A DNA stretch of 64,000 nucleotides from Paulinella micropora (GCA_009731375.1 BJOX01000151.1:302031-366030); one strand, 5' to 3'. Shown: positions 1 to 14,823, counted from the first letter of the stretch. The notes: a model not told the origin generated them from the sequence alone. Program-made: numbers and translations.

Positions 1-240
1 TACCTTTTCCTGGTGACAGGTGCACCAGCTTGTTTTTCAGTATTATTTGTCCGGATTGGACCTGATGCCATTTTATTCCTGGTCTGTTGCCGTTTTCCTT
101 TTTGGCTTCACTGAGCTAATATAACGAGACATCATTCTCATTCTTGAGGACTGTGTTTGGTTGTATTACCGACTTTTTACGAGCTATCGTTGGGGGCATT
201 ACATACTTCGCTGCGGCGAAGGTGTAAGTGTCTAGTGATA
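1..240 (-). repeat. Outer terminal sequence of a decayed mobile element, left inverted copy
   Basis: Read on the minus strand this matches the sequence at about 6200-6470 and 24480-24720. Shared landmarks in the same order are CCCCAACGATAGCTC, a TATTACC/GGTAATA segment, GATGTCTCGTTA, TTAGCTCAGT and a GTCCGG motif. The window begins inside this copy, so its outer end is not visible. Its orientation is opposite to the copy at 5379-6480, so the ORFs between them lie between inverted termini. Seen directly; the element class is unknown. Confidence 0.6.
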
Positions 241-605
241 TTTACAACCCACTGATCTGGGTCTGAAAACGCGTCTATGCTTAGTCGTCGGAGCATTCGT
301 GCTCGAGGTAGTTCATGAACTACTCTTCGCTAGACTGCGATCATTGATGGTTGCCACCTCCAGGCGGGCTGTTCCTCCGCTGGTAAGTTGATCTCATGGT
401 CTAGGTGTGCCTTCCAAGCTTTCGCCTCCGACCAGGACAAGTCTTCCCCAACTACCGAATGCTGTGGCGCGGTATACCCCATGCCTGGGTAGAGGTCTCT
501 AATGATCCCCCCCAGTTGGTATTCGTACTGCTGTCGCCAGTACGGCCACTGATGTTGATAGTGGTAGATAAAGTCTAACGTCCGAGTTCGTTGATGCCAT
601 CGAAA

Positions 606-1866
606 CTAGTCGTTTTGAATGATTCTGTCCCAACCCAGTTTGTCTTGGGCCCTGAGCCGTCTACCCCATTCCTCGAAACCTTGCACTCGGGCTCGGTACG
701 TGTTGGGTACGTTCTCGTCAGGGTCGGCCAACTGATTTGCTATGCGGGATGTCTCTGGGTTGCCGCTCCTCTTCAGCTGCAGGTCGATTGCGAGCAGCCA
801 CGAGAGTCGATGCTCCCACTGGAACCGTATGTGATACTGCTGCCGTAACCGAGCCGCACTTCGGAAACGCGCAGGTATTCGGTGTCGTGTGATCAGCGGC
901 CTATACAGGAGGTGAATAAGGCGTGGGTATGCCTGAGACCTTCCTATAGTACGCAAGCACATGCCCCTCAACCTCCAGGTCCCAGGGGTTGTCGTATCTG
1001 TTCCTAAGGTGGTAGGCTCTGTACGCCCTAACTTCCGCGGGCAGTGGGATATCCGCCATATCGAGTAGTCTGTAGTAAGCATTGATATGCTCCTGCGACC
1101 ACTGCAACAGTCGGAGCTCAAATGGCTCAAGAGCTCAAATGGCTCAAGCAGCTGTCGCGGCACTTTCCAGATACCGTAGTATCAAGGACGTGCGCGCGCT
1201 GATGGTCATGCAACCCCACCCATCCCGGCAGCGACTAGGCTTGCTCGAACAGTTTTTTCGTAAATTTCTCGGCGAACTCAGCGGCCACGCTCGTGTACGG
1301 GGTGATCCCCAGCAACGGGTTCTGGTGTGGTGGCCACGTACTCAAACCCTCGTTGTTGATCGGACTTTGTGTCACGCTGGATGTTAACCGAGGAACGTTG
1401 TATCCGTGATCCGGGCGTCGGTAGGGCCATATCGCTCCGTCGACATGTACGCTCTTTCCGTGAGGTGCCATGTCCGAGAGCATCTCGGGTATACCCCTCC
1501 GTGTTGTTTCATACCCTCACACTGCACCCATACGACATTATCTTTTTCCGTGGGAATGTTTCTCGCGGACGGATTTGATGTCGGAATGCCCCGTTCATCC
1601 GCCGCAGGTGGTGGTGGCGGTGGCAAGTTAATCTTGCGAGGGTTTGCCTCAAACAAGTGCAGGTCTGGAACCCAATTAACCTGATTGCCTACCAACCGCA
1701 TCCAGTATGGTTCCTGGGATGGTTTGAACGGGTTCGTTCTGAGGTTGGTTGTGTACGCGAACACCGGGCATTGCAGCCTCAGTCTGCGCTCCACATCCGT
1801 GATATCTGGGTAAGGCGGGTAGATTCGGTGTATTCTACTCGACGCCGGGTCGTATGCGTATCGCAC
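606..1866 (-). pseudogene. Frame-broken continuation of the 1779-2666 ORF
   Basis: Minus-strand coding signal continues past the end of the 295-codon ORF but changes frame at least three times. One frame runs 1866-1384 with proline-rich and aromatic segments, then 1483-1235 (ending TKKLFEQA), then 1107-901 and 1163-606 (containing WEHRLSWLLAIDLQ). Adjacent frames overlap so that meaningful composition passes from one to the next, as expected for one ancestral gene with indels. I recognise no conserved domain. The stretch lies between inverted terminal copies, so it is probably the downstream part of the element's main ORF. Pseudogene status is inferred from the breaks alone. Confidence 0.4.
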
Positions 1867-2666
1867 CGGTCTTTCGTATTCCTCCCTTTCCGTGACGGGA
1901 GCTGTAGCAAGTGTGGCTCCATACCTCTCAGCATCGTTTCCGTGTCGATGCGATACGGCCTGAACAAGCCAAGCGTCACAAATCTAAATGACCGCAGTGG
2001 TACTGGGCCATGGTCCGAGAAGGCATATATCGGTCGGTCGATCGGTCCATACACCCCCATGATATTGTCGGTAGCATGGAAGTATGCAGGGAAGACTTCG
2101 TTCCTGCCCCAGTGCGCGGTCGGTTCAGGCGGCGGACAGCGGTGGTGCTGATACGCCAGATCCCTGACCCGCGGCGGGTCGTTAGGCCGTTTCTGTTCGG
2201 GCGGGCTCAGTCTGCCACTGTATTTGTCGGGCGCGAGTATGTCACGGTCCCCGACCTTTTGCCAGTATTGTCGGCGGAGTTCCTCCGTTCGTTCCGCCTT
2301 CGTTGGGCTAGAAGAAAGGTATGAATTCTCCTCTTTGTCCTCATCCCACGGGTAAATCGTGCCCTTCGGGGTCTGCAGCCCTTCGGGATCGACATCTTCA
2401 TCCGTCGTTGGGGAGTAAGGTGTGTTCTCGGTCGGTTCATCCCCCTTGTCAGCCGATGACCTCACAGGGGTCGTCAACATCTCCGACTCGACCTCATTAT
2501 CTCTCCATGGAGATGCCGGTGTGGTCACAACACTAGCCAGTTGTGCCACTGGAGTGTCGGGCGGGTGTGAGCGGTCTGTTGAACTGCGAGGGTTGAGTTC
2601 CAGGGTTTCGCTTCCCTGTGCACTCTTGTTGGTGTGGCTGTTTGCGCCACTGTTCGATGTTGTCAT
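1779..2666 (-). CDS. Unrecognised 295-aa ORF of the decayed left element
   Basis: The ORF starts with MTTSNSG. Its first 130 residues are Ser/Thr/Pro/Glu-rich and look disordered (repeated TTP and TPV motifs). A more structured half follows, with WQKVGDRD and aromatic and His/Pro-rich stretches. The start codon overlaps the stop of the upstream membrane ORF as ATGA (2663-2666), compatible with coupled translation in a compact element. The end overlaps another frame (1866-1384) that continues the coding signal, so this is probably the 5' part of a longer broken ORF. No reverse transcriptase, transposase or capsid motif was found. Function unknown. Confidence 0.4.
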   Translation of the reverse strand: MTTSNSGANSHTNKSAQGSETLELNPRSSTDRSHPPDTPVAQLASVVTTPASPWRDNEVESEMLTTPVRSSADKGDEPTENTPYSPTTDEDVDPEGLQTPKGTIYPWDEDKEENSYLSSSPTKAERTEELRRQYWQKVGDRDILAPDKYSGRLSPPEQKRPNDPPRVRDLAYQHHRCPPPEPTAHWGRNEVFPAYFHATDNIMGVYGPIDRPIYAFSDHGPVPLRSFRFVTLGLFRPYRIDTETMLRGMEPHLLQLPSRKGRNTKDRCDTHTTRRRVEYTESTRLTQISRMWSAD

Positions 2667-2962
2667 TGTTGTGTGGGGTATCCCCTCTGGTGTGTTATGT
2701 GTTGGTCCGCACCTGAGGTTCCCTTCTCCAGGTGGTCAGAACCTGGTTCTTCCCGTTGCCCTGCTTCGCGATGCTGGTCTGCCGCCGGGCTCGTCGCCGG
2801 GGTCGTCCCCACCGGAGTGTTCCGCGCAGGAGAGGGAAGCCGTTGTCCCTCACCCGCGATCGCCTGTAATCCCAGGTGTACTATCAGTATCACCAGGATC
2901 GAAGCCACGCAAGCCAGGAGGAATCCCAAGTACTGCTCCAGCAGATGTCCAGTGTCGAACAT
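2663..2962 (-). CDS. Small single-pass membrane ORF (99 aa) of the left element
   Basis: After MFDTGHLLEQ comes one strong hydrophobic segment at about residues 11-35 (LGFLLACVASILVILIVHLG), then a Pro/Thr/Glu-rich hydrophilic tail. This is the pattern of a type I or III single-pass membrane protein with no cleavable signal evident. The stop TGA overlaps the next ORF's ATG by ATGA. No family is recognised. Given the decay of neighbouring ORFs it may no longer be expressed, but its own frame is intact. Confidence 0.4.
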   Translation of the reverse strand: MFDTGHLLEQYLGFLLACVASILVILIVHLGLQAIAGEGQRLPSPARNTPVGTTPATSPAADQHREAGQREEPGSDHLEKGTSGADQHITHQRGYPTQQ

Positions 2963-3765
2963 ACACCGGCAGGTGCCTATATCACGTATGTACCCGTGAG
3001 TCTATATGTATGTATGTATGTATATCAGCCCAGGCACAATGAGCAATGTGCAGTGTTTGTTGTGTTCACGTGTCGGTGTTCGACTTTCTGCTCGTTTCGA
3101 ACGCAGGTCAACAGCCGCTGCGTGACAACGCGGGTGCACCCGTGCCCCGGTCATCTTTGCTGTCCGCGGTGTACGCCATCGCCTTATTGCGCGATTTATG
3201 GCGGTATATCGGGACGTGTTAAGTCTATTACTGGGATATATATGCTTATTTATATAGGGCCGTTGGGTTCCTTAGAGCCCTCCACCCAAACAAAGAGCAA
3301 ACAGGAGCGAGCATAATTTTTAAGACACTCTGTGGAGAACAGCTTATCATATACCACTCATGCCATTGCCACGAGAGGCGGTTATGCAACTCAGGAGGAG
3401 GTGGATATGATGTGCAATGCCAACCACGTCAACCGACATTACTGCGCGTTAACGTAGCTAGCCGGAAGCTATTCCGACCCCTGGTGGTACACCAACTACT
3501 AGCCAGTCAAGATACCTTCGGGGCCGTCGCACCTCACGGTAGGTAAGGCAGGGTCTTTTCCCGTGTATCATGTCATGTTAAGCTCTCCCTCGCTATCAAT
3601 AAGAAGAATGGACTTAGGTAGTATTTTAACATATGTGGGATCCATGGCCAAAGCAGTGTCCCTTCCTGTGGCTAGTTTCTGACTGTTGAAACCCAGTATT
3701 GGCTTTTGGATCTCGCATACTACCCGCGGTTGCTATGCCAATGAGGTGTCGTGCGGCATTCTAGG
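2963..3765. other. No recognisable gene
   Basis: About 800 bp of unique mixed-composition sequence with a short GTAT run near 3005-3022. All frames are interrupted and no RNA gene, splice-bounded exon or repeat was recognised. It lies inside the decayed left element. Confidence 0.4.
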
Positions 3766-4128
3766 CTAGGCCGCGTTTGCGCTTCCCTTTTTGTATGTGC
3801 CTGGTGGTGGTGCCCCGATGAGATGGGTCGCTATGCCCTCGGCTGCTATCTCATCCCACGCTCGTATGGGGATTCGACCGTGCTGTAGATCGAATGGGTA
3901 ATCTAACACCATCCTAGGCCACGCCTGTGTTTGCCAGGGCGTGTAGCCTTCGGACTTGTCCGTGATGCATTTCCAGAACGTTTCGACTTCATTCGAGTCG
4001 CGGAACACCGGATAGAAGGTCCGGGATTCCGGCTCGTCGAGGTCCTGGTGTGATCGATAAAACTGCAGTACGGGCGGCTCGGCTTTGATCGCCTTACTCG
4101 CCGCGTGACCCGAGTCTGCGGTTCCCAC
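3766..4128 (-). CDS. Unrecognised ORF fragment (120 aa) of the left element
   Basis: A minus-strand reading frame with ordinary protein composition: a His/Ser-rich start, an aromatic middle (ETFWKCITDKSEG, TPWQTQAWPRMVLDYPF) and a Gly/Pro-rich end. It probably continued upstream, because an acidic coding-like tract (4222-4382) lies just 5' in another frame. No domain is recognised. It belongs to the same decayed minus-strand gene set as 606-2962 and 4716-5378. Confidence 0.35.
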   Translation of the reverse strand: MGTADSGHAASKAIKAEPPVLQFYRSHQDLDEPESRTFYPVFRDSNEVETFWKCITDKSEGYTPWQTQAWPRMVLDYPFDLQHGRIPIRAWDEIAAEGIATHLIGAPPPGTYKKGSANAA

Positions 4129-4221
4129 TCCCTCACTTTCATTAGAAGAAGTCGTTTAGGCAGTCGTCTCCGACATGTGCCTCTGGTGGCCTCAGAAGGT
4201 ATATCTGCCAGTGTATGGTCT

Positions 4222-4382
4222 TCACGCTTCCACCTCTCCATCCTCTGCTTTCATCATATCCTCCTCCTCGATAGTAAGGTCCTCCACTACTTGACCATGC
4301 TCCTCCTCGGGAGTATGATCCTCCTCTGCATCCTCCTCTTCCTCTTCATCCTCCTCTGCCTCCTCCTCCTCGACCTCCGCCC
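4222..4382 (-). pseudogene. Acidic (Glu/Asp) coding-like tract, out of frame with neighbours
   Basis: Read on the minus strand one frame gives an almost uninterrupted Glu-rich segment (AEVEEEEAEEDEEEEE, later TIEEEDMMKAEDGEVEA) ending at a TGA at 4222-4224. The adjoining upstream stretch reads EIDIEKRKKEK in a different frame. This looks like a charged linker of a once longer protein broken by indels. The alternative is a purine-rich repeat that is open by chance. Confidence 0.3.
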
Positions 4383-4546
4383 GTTGAAGTAGACGTGATC
4401 ACTTTCTCCTTCTTCCTCTTCTCGATGTCAATCTCATATTTCACAAGTTGTGCCACATTGGTCACGAAGAGGTGACACTACTGAGGAAGTGTGCCTTCTC
4501 TCTCAATTGAGGAATTCCCGCTTTATTTGCGGCTGGGAGTGTCACC

Positions 4547-4816
4547 TTGGCGCAAATGAGTGGTCAACCGTCTTTCGTAAAAGCCCAGAGCCTAGAAAAA
4601 TATGTGAAGAATTTTGAGGAGGCGATATGCAAGATGGAGGCGGCGCTTAAAGCGACCCCACGTCTACATTCTGTGTTAGAGGAGGTTGACCAACAACACA
4701 ACGTTTTGGCGACCCTCAGACAGCTCTACGCTGCTCTAACCCAAGACATAAGGTGGAAGAGGTCGCCACCACTCCTGCATCATTTCGCCCCTCAAATTTA
4801 CGCTCTATGTTTCTGA
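4547..4816 (+). CDS. Plus-strand coiled-coil ORF (89 aa), unrecognised
   Basis: The ORF starts MAQMSGQPSF. Residues 15-65 look amphipathic and helical (LEKYVKNFEEAICKMEAAL, then HSVLEEVDQQ and LATLRQLYAALTQ), a composition unlikely by chance. The last 25 residues are poor and overlap the 3' end of the opposing 220-aa ORF, so the true end may lie elsewhere. It runs against all other ORFs of the left element. It may be an independent small gene or a rearranged fragment. Confidence 0.35.
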   Translation: MAQMSGQPSFVKAQSLEKYVKNFEEAICKMEAALKATPRLHSVLEEVDQQHNVLATLRQLYAALTQDIRWKRSPPLLHHFAPQIYALCF

Positions 4817-5378
4817 TGTCAGTGGCGTCGTCTCCTACTGACAGCCAGGCTGCAGTAAGGCGTGTGTTGTGCAATTGTAAATTGGACTTCTTCTGATATT
4901 CCTCGAAGAGGGTAGCAGAGTATAGCCCATAAGATATGTCGTATATCTCGCATTGCGTTAACGTTGCAATGTCATGACACTTGATGGAATTCAGCCTCGC
5001 CCTCTCCATGTCATCCCGCAATTTCTGGTATATGGGTTGAGCGTATGTTGGGAGAGGAATGAGGACGTTTGCTTGTCCTGCTCCCCACCTGTTCCTTTTC
5101 CCAAAGGGGATGTAAATGTTTTCTTGTCGGAAGGCAGGATTATTTTTGAAGAAGTTGTCTTCATGATCCTCCGTCTCCAACTCTTGCCAGATGGCAGCTT
5201 CTCTCTCCTCCTTGGATTGACCGACAGGGGATGATAGGGAGTCCGCAGAGTAGGTTTTTGCCGCCTCTCCGTCTCCACTCTCCCCTGTGGTGTCAAGAAG
5301 GTCCCTAAGCTCCTCCTCCTTATATTGGTCTAGGTCCCTTCCTATCTCCGAGCTGTTGTCGTCATTTGGGGTCGACAT
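4716..5378 (-). CDS. First ORF (220 aa) of the decayed left element, unrecognised
   Basis: It starts MSTPNDDNSSEIGRDL, immediately inside the right terminal region. The first 80 residues are acidic, with EELRDLL and KEEREAAIWQELETED segments; the rest is a mixed globular sequence (YIPFGKRNRWGAGQ, IYDISYGLYSATL). In the second copy of the same terminal sequence (23394-24725) a minus-strand ORF also begins at the equivalent place (23574) with an acidic start, MDDESEQGDH. This supports 5378 as a genuine ORF start of the element. Gag-like position and charge are suggestive, but no nucleic-acid-binding motif is visible, so I assign no function. Confidence 0.45.
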   Translation of the reverse strand: MSTPNDDNSSEIGRDLDQYKEEELRDLLDTTGESGDGEAAKTYSADSLSSPVGQSKEEREAAIWQELETEDHEDNFFKNNPAFRQENIYIPFGKRNRWGAGQANVLIPLPTYAQPIYQKLRDDMERARLNSIKCHDIATLTQCEIYDISYGLYSATLFEEYQKKSNLQLHNTRLTAAWLSVGDDATDIRNIERKFEGRNDAGVVATSSTLCLGLEQRRAV

Positions 5379-6480
5379 ATTGTTGTTGTTGGTAGTTAGT
5401 TAGTGTATGACCTACCACCCACAGATACAATCGTCGTCTGCCCCTGCTTTTGTTTATGTCCTGTAACTCTGTTTGTCTGCTGTAGACGTGCAGAGAAAGG
5501 ATTAGATCAAGAGGGTAGAGTGTGTGTCTCTGTGTCCCCCTTTGCTGCGTTTGTTTATTTATTTTTTTTTTCTGCTCTGGAGGGTTTGTCTTATTTATCG
5601 ACCGTTCTTCTCGATTTTATTTGCTCCTCTCCTCTTTTCTCACTTATTTCCCCAATGAGGCGTCAGTAGCTCTTGGACGATATCAAATGGGAGGTGTAGG
5701 ACAGGCTCTCCTGTCAAAGTCGACTAGTCGTCTGACAGTGTTTCGACCTGTGTTTTTCTCTTGTAGAAGAGAGTTGCAAGTTTCTCTGATATCTGTGAGT
5801 AGAAATGTAGAGAAATGCACTAAAACAAAGAGTAGGAGCGGTATGCTCGTTCCTCTGTTGTTTGTGCAGTTGTTGCAGTGGGGGTTTGTTATCTGTCCTG
5901 CGTGTGCCTTGTAGAAAGCAGCAAAAAAAAATTTGGTAGAGTCACGGGTGTCTTGTAGAAGAGCACACAGATCTAAGGTTGTATAAGGGCTAGTGAATAT
6001 GCCAGCTTGTAACGAATCTGTTTGATTGTTTGTAGAAAGAGCTCTGGAGGATGTGTATTGGATTTTCGTAACGATTTTGGCACGGTATTTCGTCTGATGT
6101 CTGTGCGCCGGAGTAGGCTGATCAGAGAGAAAAAAAAATTCTTTTAGTGCTGTAGGATGTAGATCCTAGCAGTGAAAAAAGAAATCAACCGTTAGCTGGA
6201 CTCCAAACAGTATACTATCCCCAACGATAGCTCAATAGAAGAGTAAGTAGGTAATATATTATAATCAAACCGTGACAATCGGGGGCCTCAAAGAGAACTT
6301 CTGATGTCTCGTTACAATATATATATTAGCTCAGTCACTGGCACCAGGAAAAAGCAGCCCGGTCAACAGACGAGGATAAAATTAGCATTTCAGACGTGTC
6401 CGGCCAGACAAAATCTCAGCATATTGTAAATAGTTTTTACCGGATCATTTGAATTCGGGGGGGTGTCCACTGACAGAGGT
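5379..6480 (+). repeat. Terminal region of the left element, right copy
   Basis: About 1.1 kb of non-coding sequence outside the first ORF. The outer 280 bp (about 6200-6480) match 24480-24725 in the same orientation and 1-240 inverted, ending in a G-run followed by TGTCCA. The inner part shares scattered landmarks with 23700-24450, such as GAGGCGTCAG and TTGTAGAAG. Similarity is high at the outer end and decays inward. Whether this is a long terminal repeat, a TIR or a subterminal region cannot be decided without the missing left end. Confidence 0.5.
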
Positions 6481-6874
6481 TGTAAAATAAGTGTGGCACA
6501 ATGCAACGTGACGAGTGACACTGTGACCTGCAGTGGGACCAGTGTGGCTGACCGTGACTCGGACTTATTGCTACTGATCACATGCAGTATTTTCTTATTC
6601 TGCTGCTCAATTTCTGAACAATTCTTTAGTATCCGGCTCCTCAATTCCTGCACAATTTGATAGGAAAAAGGAAGTTTGGACGTAACGTCAAAGCGTAACG
6701 CCAAAAAGCGATTACGAACTAACTAACGAACAAACTAACAAACTAACGACGTAACGAACTAACGAACTAACGAACTTGAAGCGGCGAACACACGAAAAAC
6801 AAATCAGTTCAACTGTGTACGCGGAAAAAAAACGTTAACAAAAAAGTTAGCTCGGGAGCTATATCTGTATTAAT
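6481..6874. other. No recognisable gene
   Basis: About 390 bp of unique sequence. It contains imperfect CTAACGAA tandem repeats at about 6710-6775. Open frames on both strands are short and lack splice context. Nothing else is seen. Confidence 0.35.
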
Positions 6875-7152
6875 ATTGCTGTTGACATTCAAGACAACAA
6901 AAAAAATTGATTTTTCTGTTTTGGTTGGAATTTCAATTTTGGTTGGAATTTTGATTTTGGGTGAAAATTTGAATTTTTCAAATTAACGGCTATATTCGTC
7001 CGCAAAATATCGTAAATTTTCGCGAAATGTTACCGTTAAATTTGAAAATTTGAATTTTTGTCACAAAAATGAAAAACTGTCACAAAAATGAAAATCTGAC
7101 ACAAAAATGAAAAACCAATTTTTTGTGTTGTCTTGAATGTCAACAGCAATAT
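6875..7152. mobile_element. MITE-like hairpin element 1
   Basis: 278 bp bounded by near-perfect 37-bp inverted ends. The left end runs 6875-6911 (ATATTGCTGTTGACATTCAA at the tip) and the right end 7116-7152 is its reverse complement. The interior is AT-rich with short repeats of TTTGAATTT and CACAAAAATGAAAA, and no ORF. Non-autonomous DNA transposons have this form. A related element in opposite orientation follows at 7237. Confidence 0.6.
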
Positions 7153-7236
7153 ATGCACTGCGGGCAGAAATAGACTACGTGTTGAAGCAGGCTTTCAACT
7201 GTAAATCGTCCTGACTTTTTACAGCCTGGTGAGGAA

Positions 7237-7495
7237 ATTCAAGTGTCAAAGTCAACCAACTCTGAATTAAAACTTGAGCGTTTTTTATTATAATATTAAT
7301 ATTAAAAGTTGTTAAGTGAAAAAAAAAAAAAAAAAACTTGAACCAGAATTCAAAGAAATTCAAATTATTCAAGGTACCGGTAACGTTTCGCAAAAATTTC
7401 GTTGATTTTGCGGACGGATGTAGCAGATGTTAAATTGAAATTATTTGAATTCTGGTTTTTATTTCAAATTTCATGGTTGACTTTGACGCTTGAAT
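7237..7495. mobile_element. MITE-like hairpin element 2
   Basis: 259 bp with inverted ends of about 22 bp: ATTCAAGTGTCAAAGTCAAC at 7237 and its reverse complement, with one change, ending at 7495. It contains an A17 tract and a centre (ACGTTTCGCAAAAATTTCG, TTTTGCGGACGGA) that resembles, in reverse orientation, the centre of the 6875-7152 element. No coding capacity is seen. Confidence 0.5.
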
Positions 7496-8002
7496 GTTTT
7501 CGTCTGTACTCGTATGTGCTTTATGTCAAAAATTTTACTCGATCCCTCTGAACCTCTCCTCGCCACCCTTCCGCCGATCGCACATGCCTTGGATAGACCC
7601 TAGCAACCTCCAGCCAGCTCTTGTGTGCTCGCGCGACAGAAAAGACAGTAAAACCACAGCAAAACCAAGAATTTTTTCACAATTGGGTCACTGGACTTCC
7701 ACGAACAGTCATCGTGCACGCTGCTAGCGCCTAATGCTTGCGTGGTCTGCTGTTGGTCCAGGCTTCCTGAAAATTCGGGTGTCTGGTGCGAGAGCCCACC
7801 CCAGGCCAGCAAAAGCTGCCTCGGGATAGCTTCTCTTTGCACCTCAAACCCAAATGTCGGTGTACACCAAGTCCTACTTCTTTACCTGATTACGACAGCT
7901 ATCACCACTGCAAGAGCTGTTTCACCAAGTCACACATTTGCACTAGTATAGAATGTCGGAGTGAGCGCTATGCAAGAGGGCGGCTTGCTGGCGGAGCGTG
8001 TT
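7496..8002. other. Unique sequence 3' of msrA, no assigned gene
   Basis: Mixed-composition sequence downstream of the msrA stop. One minus-strand open stretch (about 7842-7600, containing REAIPRQLLLAWGG) is visible but has no convincing splice sites and no family resemblance. It may be msrA 3' UTR. No other feature is supported. Confidence 0.35.
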
Positions 8003-12449
<4,447 letters not shown>

Positions 12450-12479
12450 CTTGGCAGCTGCATACAGTAACAAAATATA

Positions 12480-12574
12480 ACATGATGCATATGTGGTGTG
12501 TATGTATGTGTGTGTGTGTGTGTGTGTGCGTCTGTCTCTCTGTCTCTGTCTCTGTCCCTGTCCCTGTCTCTGTC

Positions 12575-12613
<39 letters not shown>

Positions 12614-12614
12614 G

Positions 12615-12663
<49 letters not shown>

Positions 12664-12723
12664 GTGTGTACATTTCTGTGTATGTGTTTGTGTACGTGTA
12701 TATGTATGTGTTAACACGAAGGA
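12480..12723. repeat. (GT)n and (CT)n microsatellite
   Basis: TG, CTGT and CT dinucleotide and tetranucleotide runs upstream of msrA on its minus-strand orientation. No gene is seen. Confidence 0.8.
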
Positions 12724-12996
12724 TCACCCACGCTGATGAGAGACGAACTCCGTGTGTGTTCTAATATATTTATGTGTGTGTATGTGTGCGTATGTGTGTT
12801 TACGAGGATCCCCCACACTGAAGAAGGAGAGACTCTGTGTGTTTTTGAACATGTTTATGTGTGTATGTGTGTATTGTACATGTCCCTCTCTGTATAAGTC
12901 TGTGTGTAAGTGTGTGTACGCGAAGGGTCGCCCACGCTGAAGAAGGAGAGACTCCGACGAGAAGCTAAGATAGATAGATAGATAGATAGATAGATG

Positions 12997-13030
<34 letters not shown>

Positions 13031-13242
13031 GATAGATAGATAGATATTGATAGATATTGATAGATATTGATAGATAGATAGATAGATAGATAGACAGATA
13101 GATAGATATATAGATAGATGGCTAGGTAAGTATGCATGTAAGTACGTATGTAAGCATGTATGTATCATACATACTTACCTAGCCATCTATCAATCAATCA
13201 ATCTATCTATCTATATACCTATCTATCTATCTCTATCTATCC

Positions 13243-13298
<56 letters not shown>

Positions 13299-14680
13299 CA
13301 TCTATCTAATCTATCTATTTATCTATCTTAGCTTCTCGTCCGAGTCTTTCCTTCTTCAGCGTGGGCGTAAGTATGTGTGTAAGCATGTATGAATGCATCG
13401 CCCAAGCTGAAGAAGGAGAGACTCCGACGAGAAGACTAGATAGATAGATAGATAAATAGATAATAGATAGATAGATAGATAGATAGATAGAAGATCGATA
13501 GATAATAGATAGATGGCTAGGTAAGTATGTATGTAAGTATGTATGTATGTATCGCCCACGCTGAAGAAGGAGAGGCTCCGACGAGAAGCTAAGATAGATA
13601 GATATCTATAAGATCGATAGATATATAGATAGATGGCTAGGTAAGTATGTATGTAAGTATGTACGTATGTATCGCCGACGCTGAAGGAGAGACTCCGACG
13701 AGAAGCTAAGATAGATAGATAAATATAAGATCGATAGATACATAGATAGATGGCTAGGTAAGTATGTATGTAAGTATGTATGTAAGTATGTATGTACGTA
13801 TCGCCCACACTAAAGAAGGAGAGACTCCGACAAGAAGCTAAAATAGATAGATAGATATAAGATCGATAGATAGATATATAGATAGATGGCTGGTAAGTAT
13901 GTATGTAAGTATGTATGTATGTATGTATGTATCGCCCACGCTAAAGAAGGAGAGACTCCGACGAGAAGATAAGATAGATAGATAGCTATAAGATCGATAG
14001 ACATATAGATAGATGGTTAGGTAAGTATGTATGTAAGTATGTATGCATGTATCGCCCACACTGAAGAAGCAGAGACTCCGACGAGAAGCTGAGATAGATA
14101 GATAGATATAATATACATAGATATATAGATAGATGGCTAGGTAAGTATGTATGTAAGTATGTATGCATGTATCGCCCACGCTGAGGAAGGAGAGACTCCG
14201 ATGAGAAGATAAGATAGACAGATAAATGTAAGATAGATAGATAGATAGATGGCTATGTAAGTATGTATGTAAGTATGTATGTATGTATCGCCCACGCTAA
14301 AGAAGGAGAGACTCCGACGAGAAGATAAGATAGATAGATAGATATCTATAAGATCGATAGATAGATAGATGGCTATGCAAGTATGTATGTAAGTATGTAT
14401 GTATGTATCGCCCACGCTGAAGAAGGAGAGACTCCGACGAGAAGCTAAGATAGATAGATATAAGATCGATAGATATATAGATAGATGGCTAGGTAAGTAA
14501 GTATGTATGTATGTATGTATGTATGTATGTATGTCTGTAAGTATGTATGCATGTATCGCACGCTGAAGAAGGAGAGACTCAGACGAGAAGCTAAGATAGA
14601 TAGATAAATGTAAGATAGATAGATAGATAGATGGCTATAGCCCACGCTGAAGGAGAGAGACCGCTGAGAAACTGAGATAG
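12724..14680. repeat. Minisatellite of about 120-bp units with an exon-like core
   Basis: About 15 units share a conserved core of some 37 bp (parts CGCCCACGCTGAAGAAGGAG and ACTCCGACGAGAAG). Cores start near 12727, 12812, 12925, 13398, 13551, 13672, 13800, 13931, 14051, 14171, 14287, 14407, 14556 and 14638, with one inverted copy at about 13325-13370. GATA and GTAT runs separate them. On the minus strand the core is preceded by AG and contains a possible GT donor, so it resembles a small exon (FSSESLLLQ in one frame). That reading also ends in the phase needed by the exon at 12457-12423, but this link is speculative. Confidence 0.7.
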
Positions 14681-14770
14681 ATAGATAGATGGATAGATGG
14701 ATGGATGGATGGATGGATAGATAGATAGATAGATGGATAGATAGAGAAGAGAGAGAGAGATAGAGAGATG

Positions 14771-14823
<53 letters not shown>

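Noticed and set aside
1-6480. LTR or DIRS-type retrotransposon
   Set aside because: Terminal copies are inverted, which fits DIRS superficially, but no reverse transcriptase, RNase H or tyrosine recombinase motif is visible in any frame.
12724-14680. CRISPR-like regular array
   Set aside because: Units are about 120 bp, the variable parts are GATA/GTAT microsatellite rather than unique spacers, one unit is inverted, and the context is eukaryotic.
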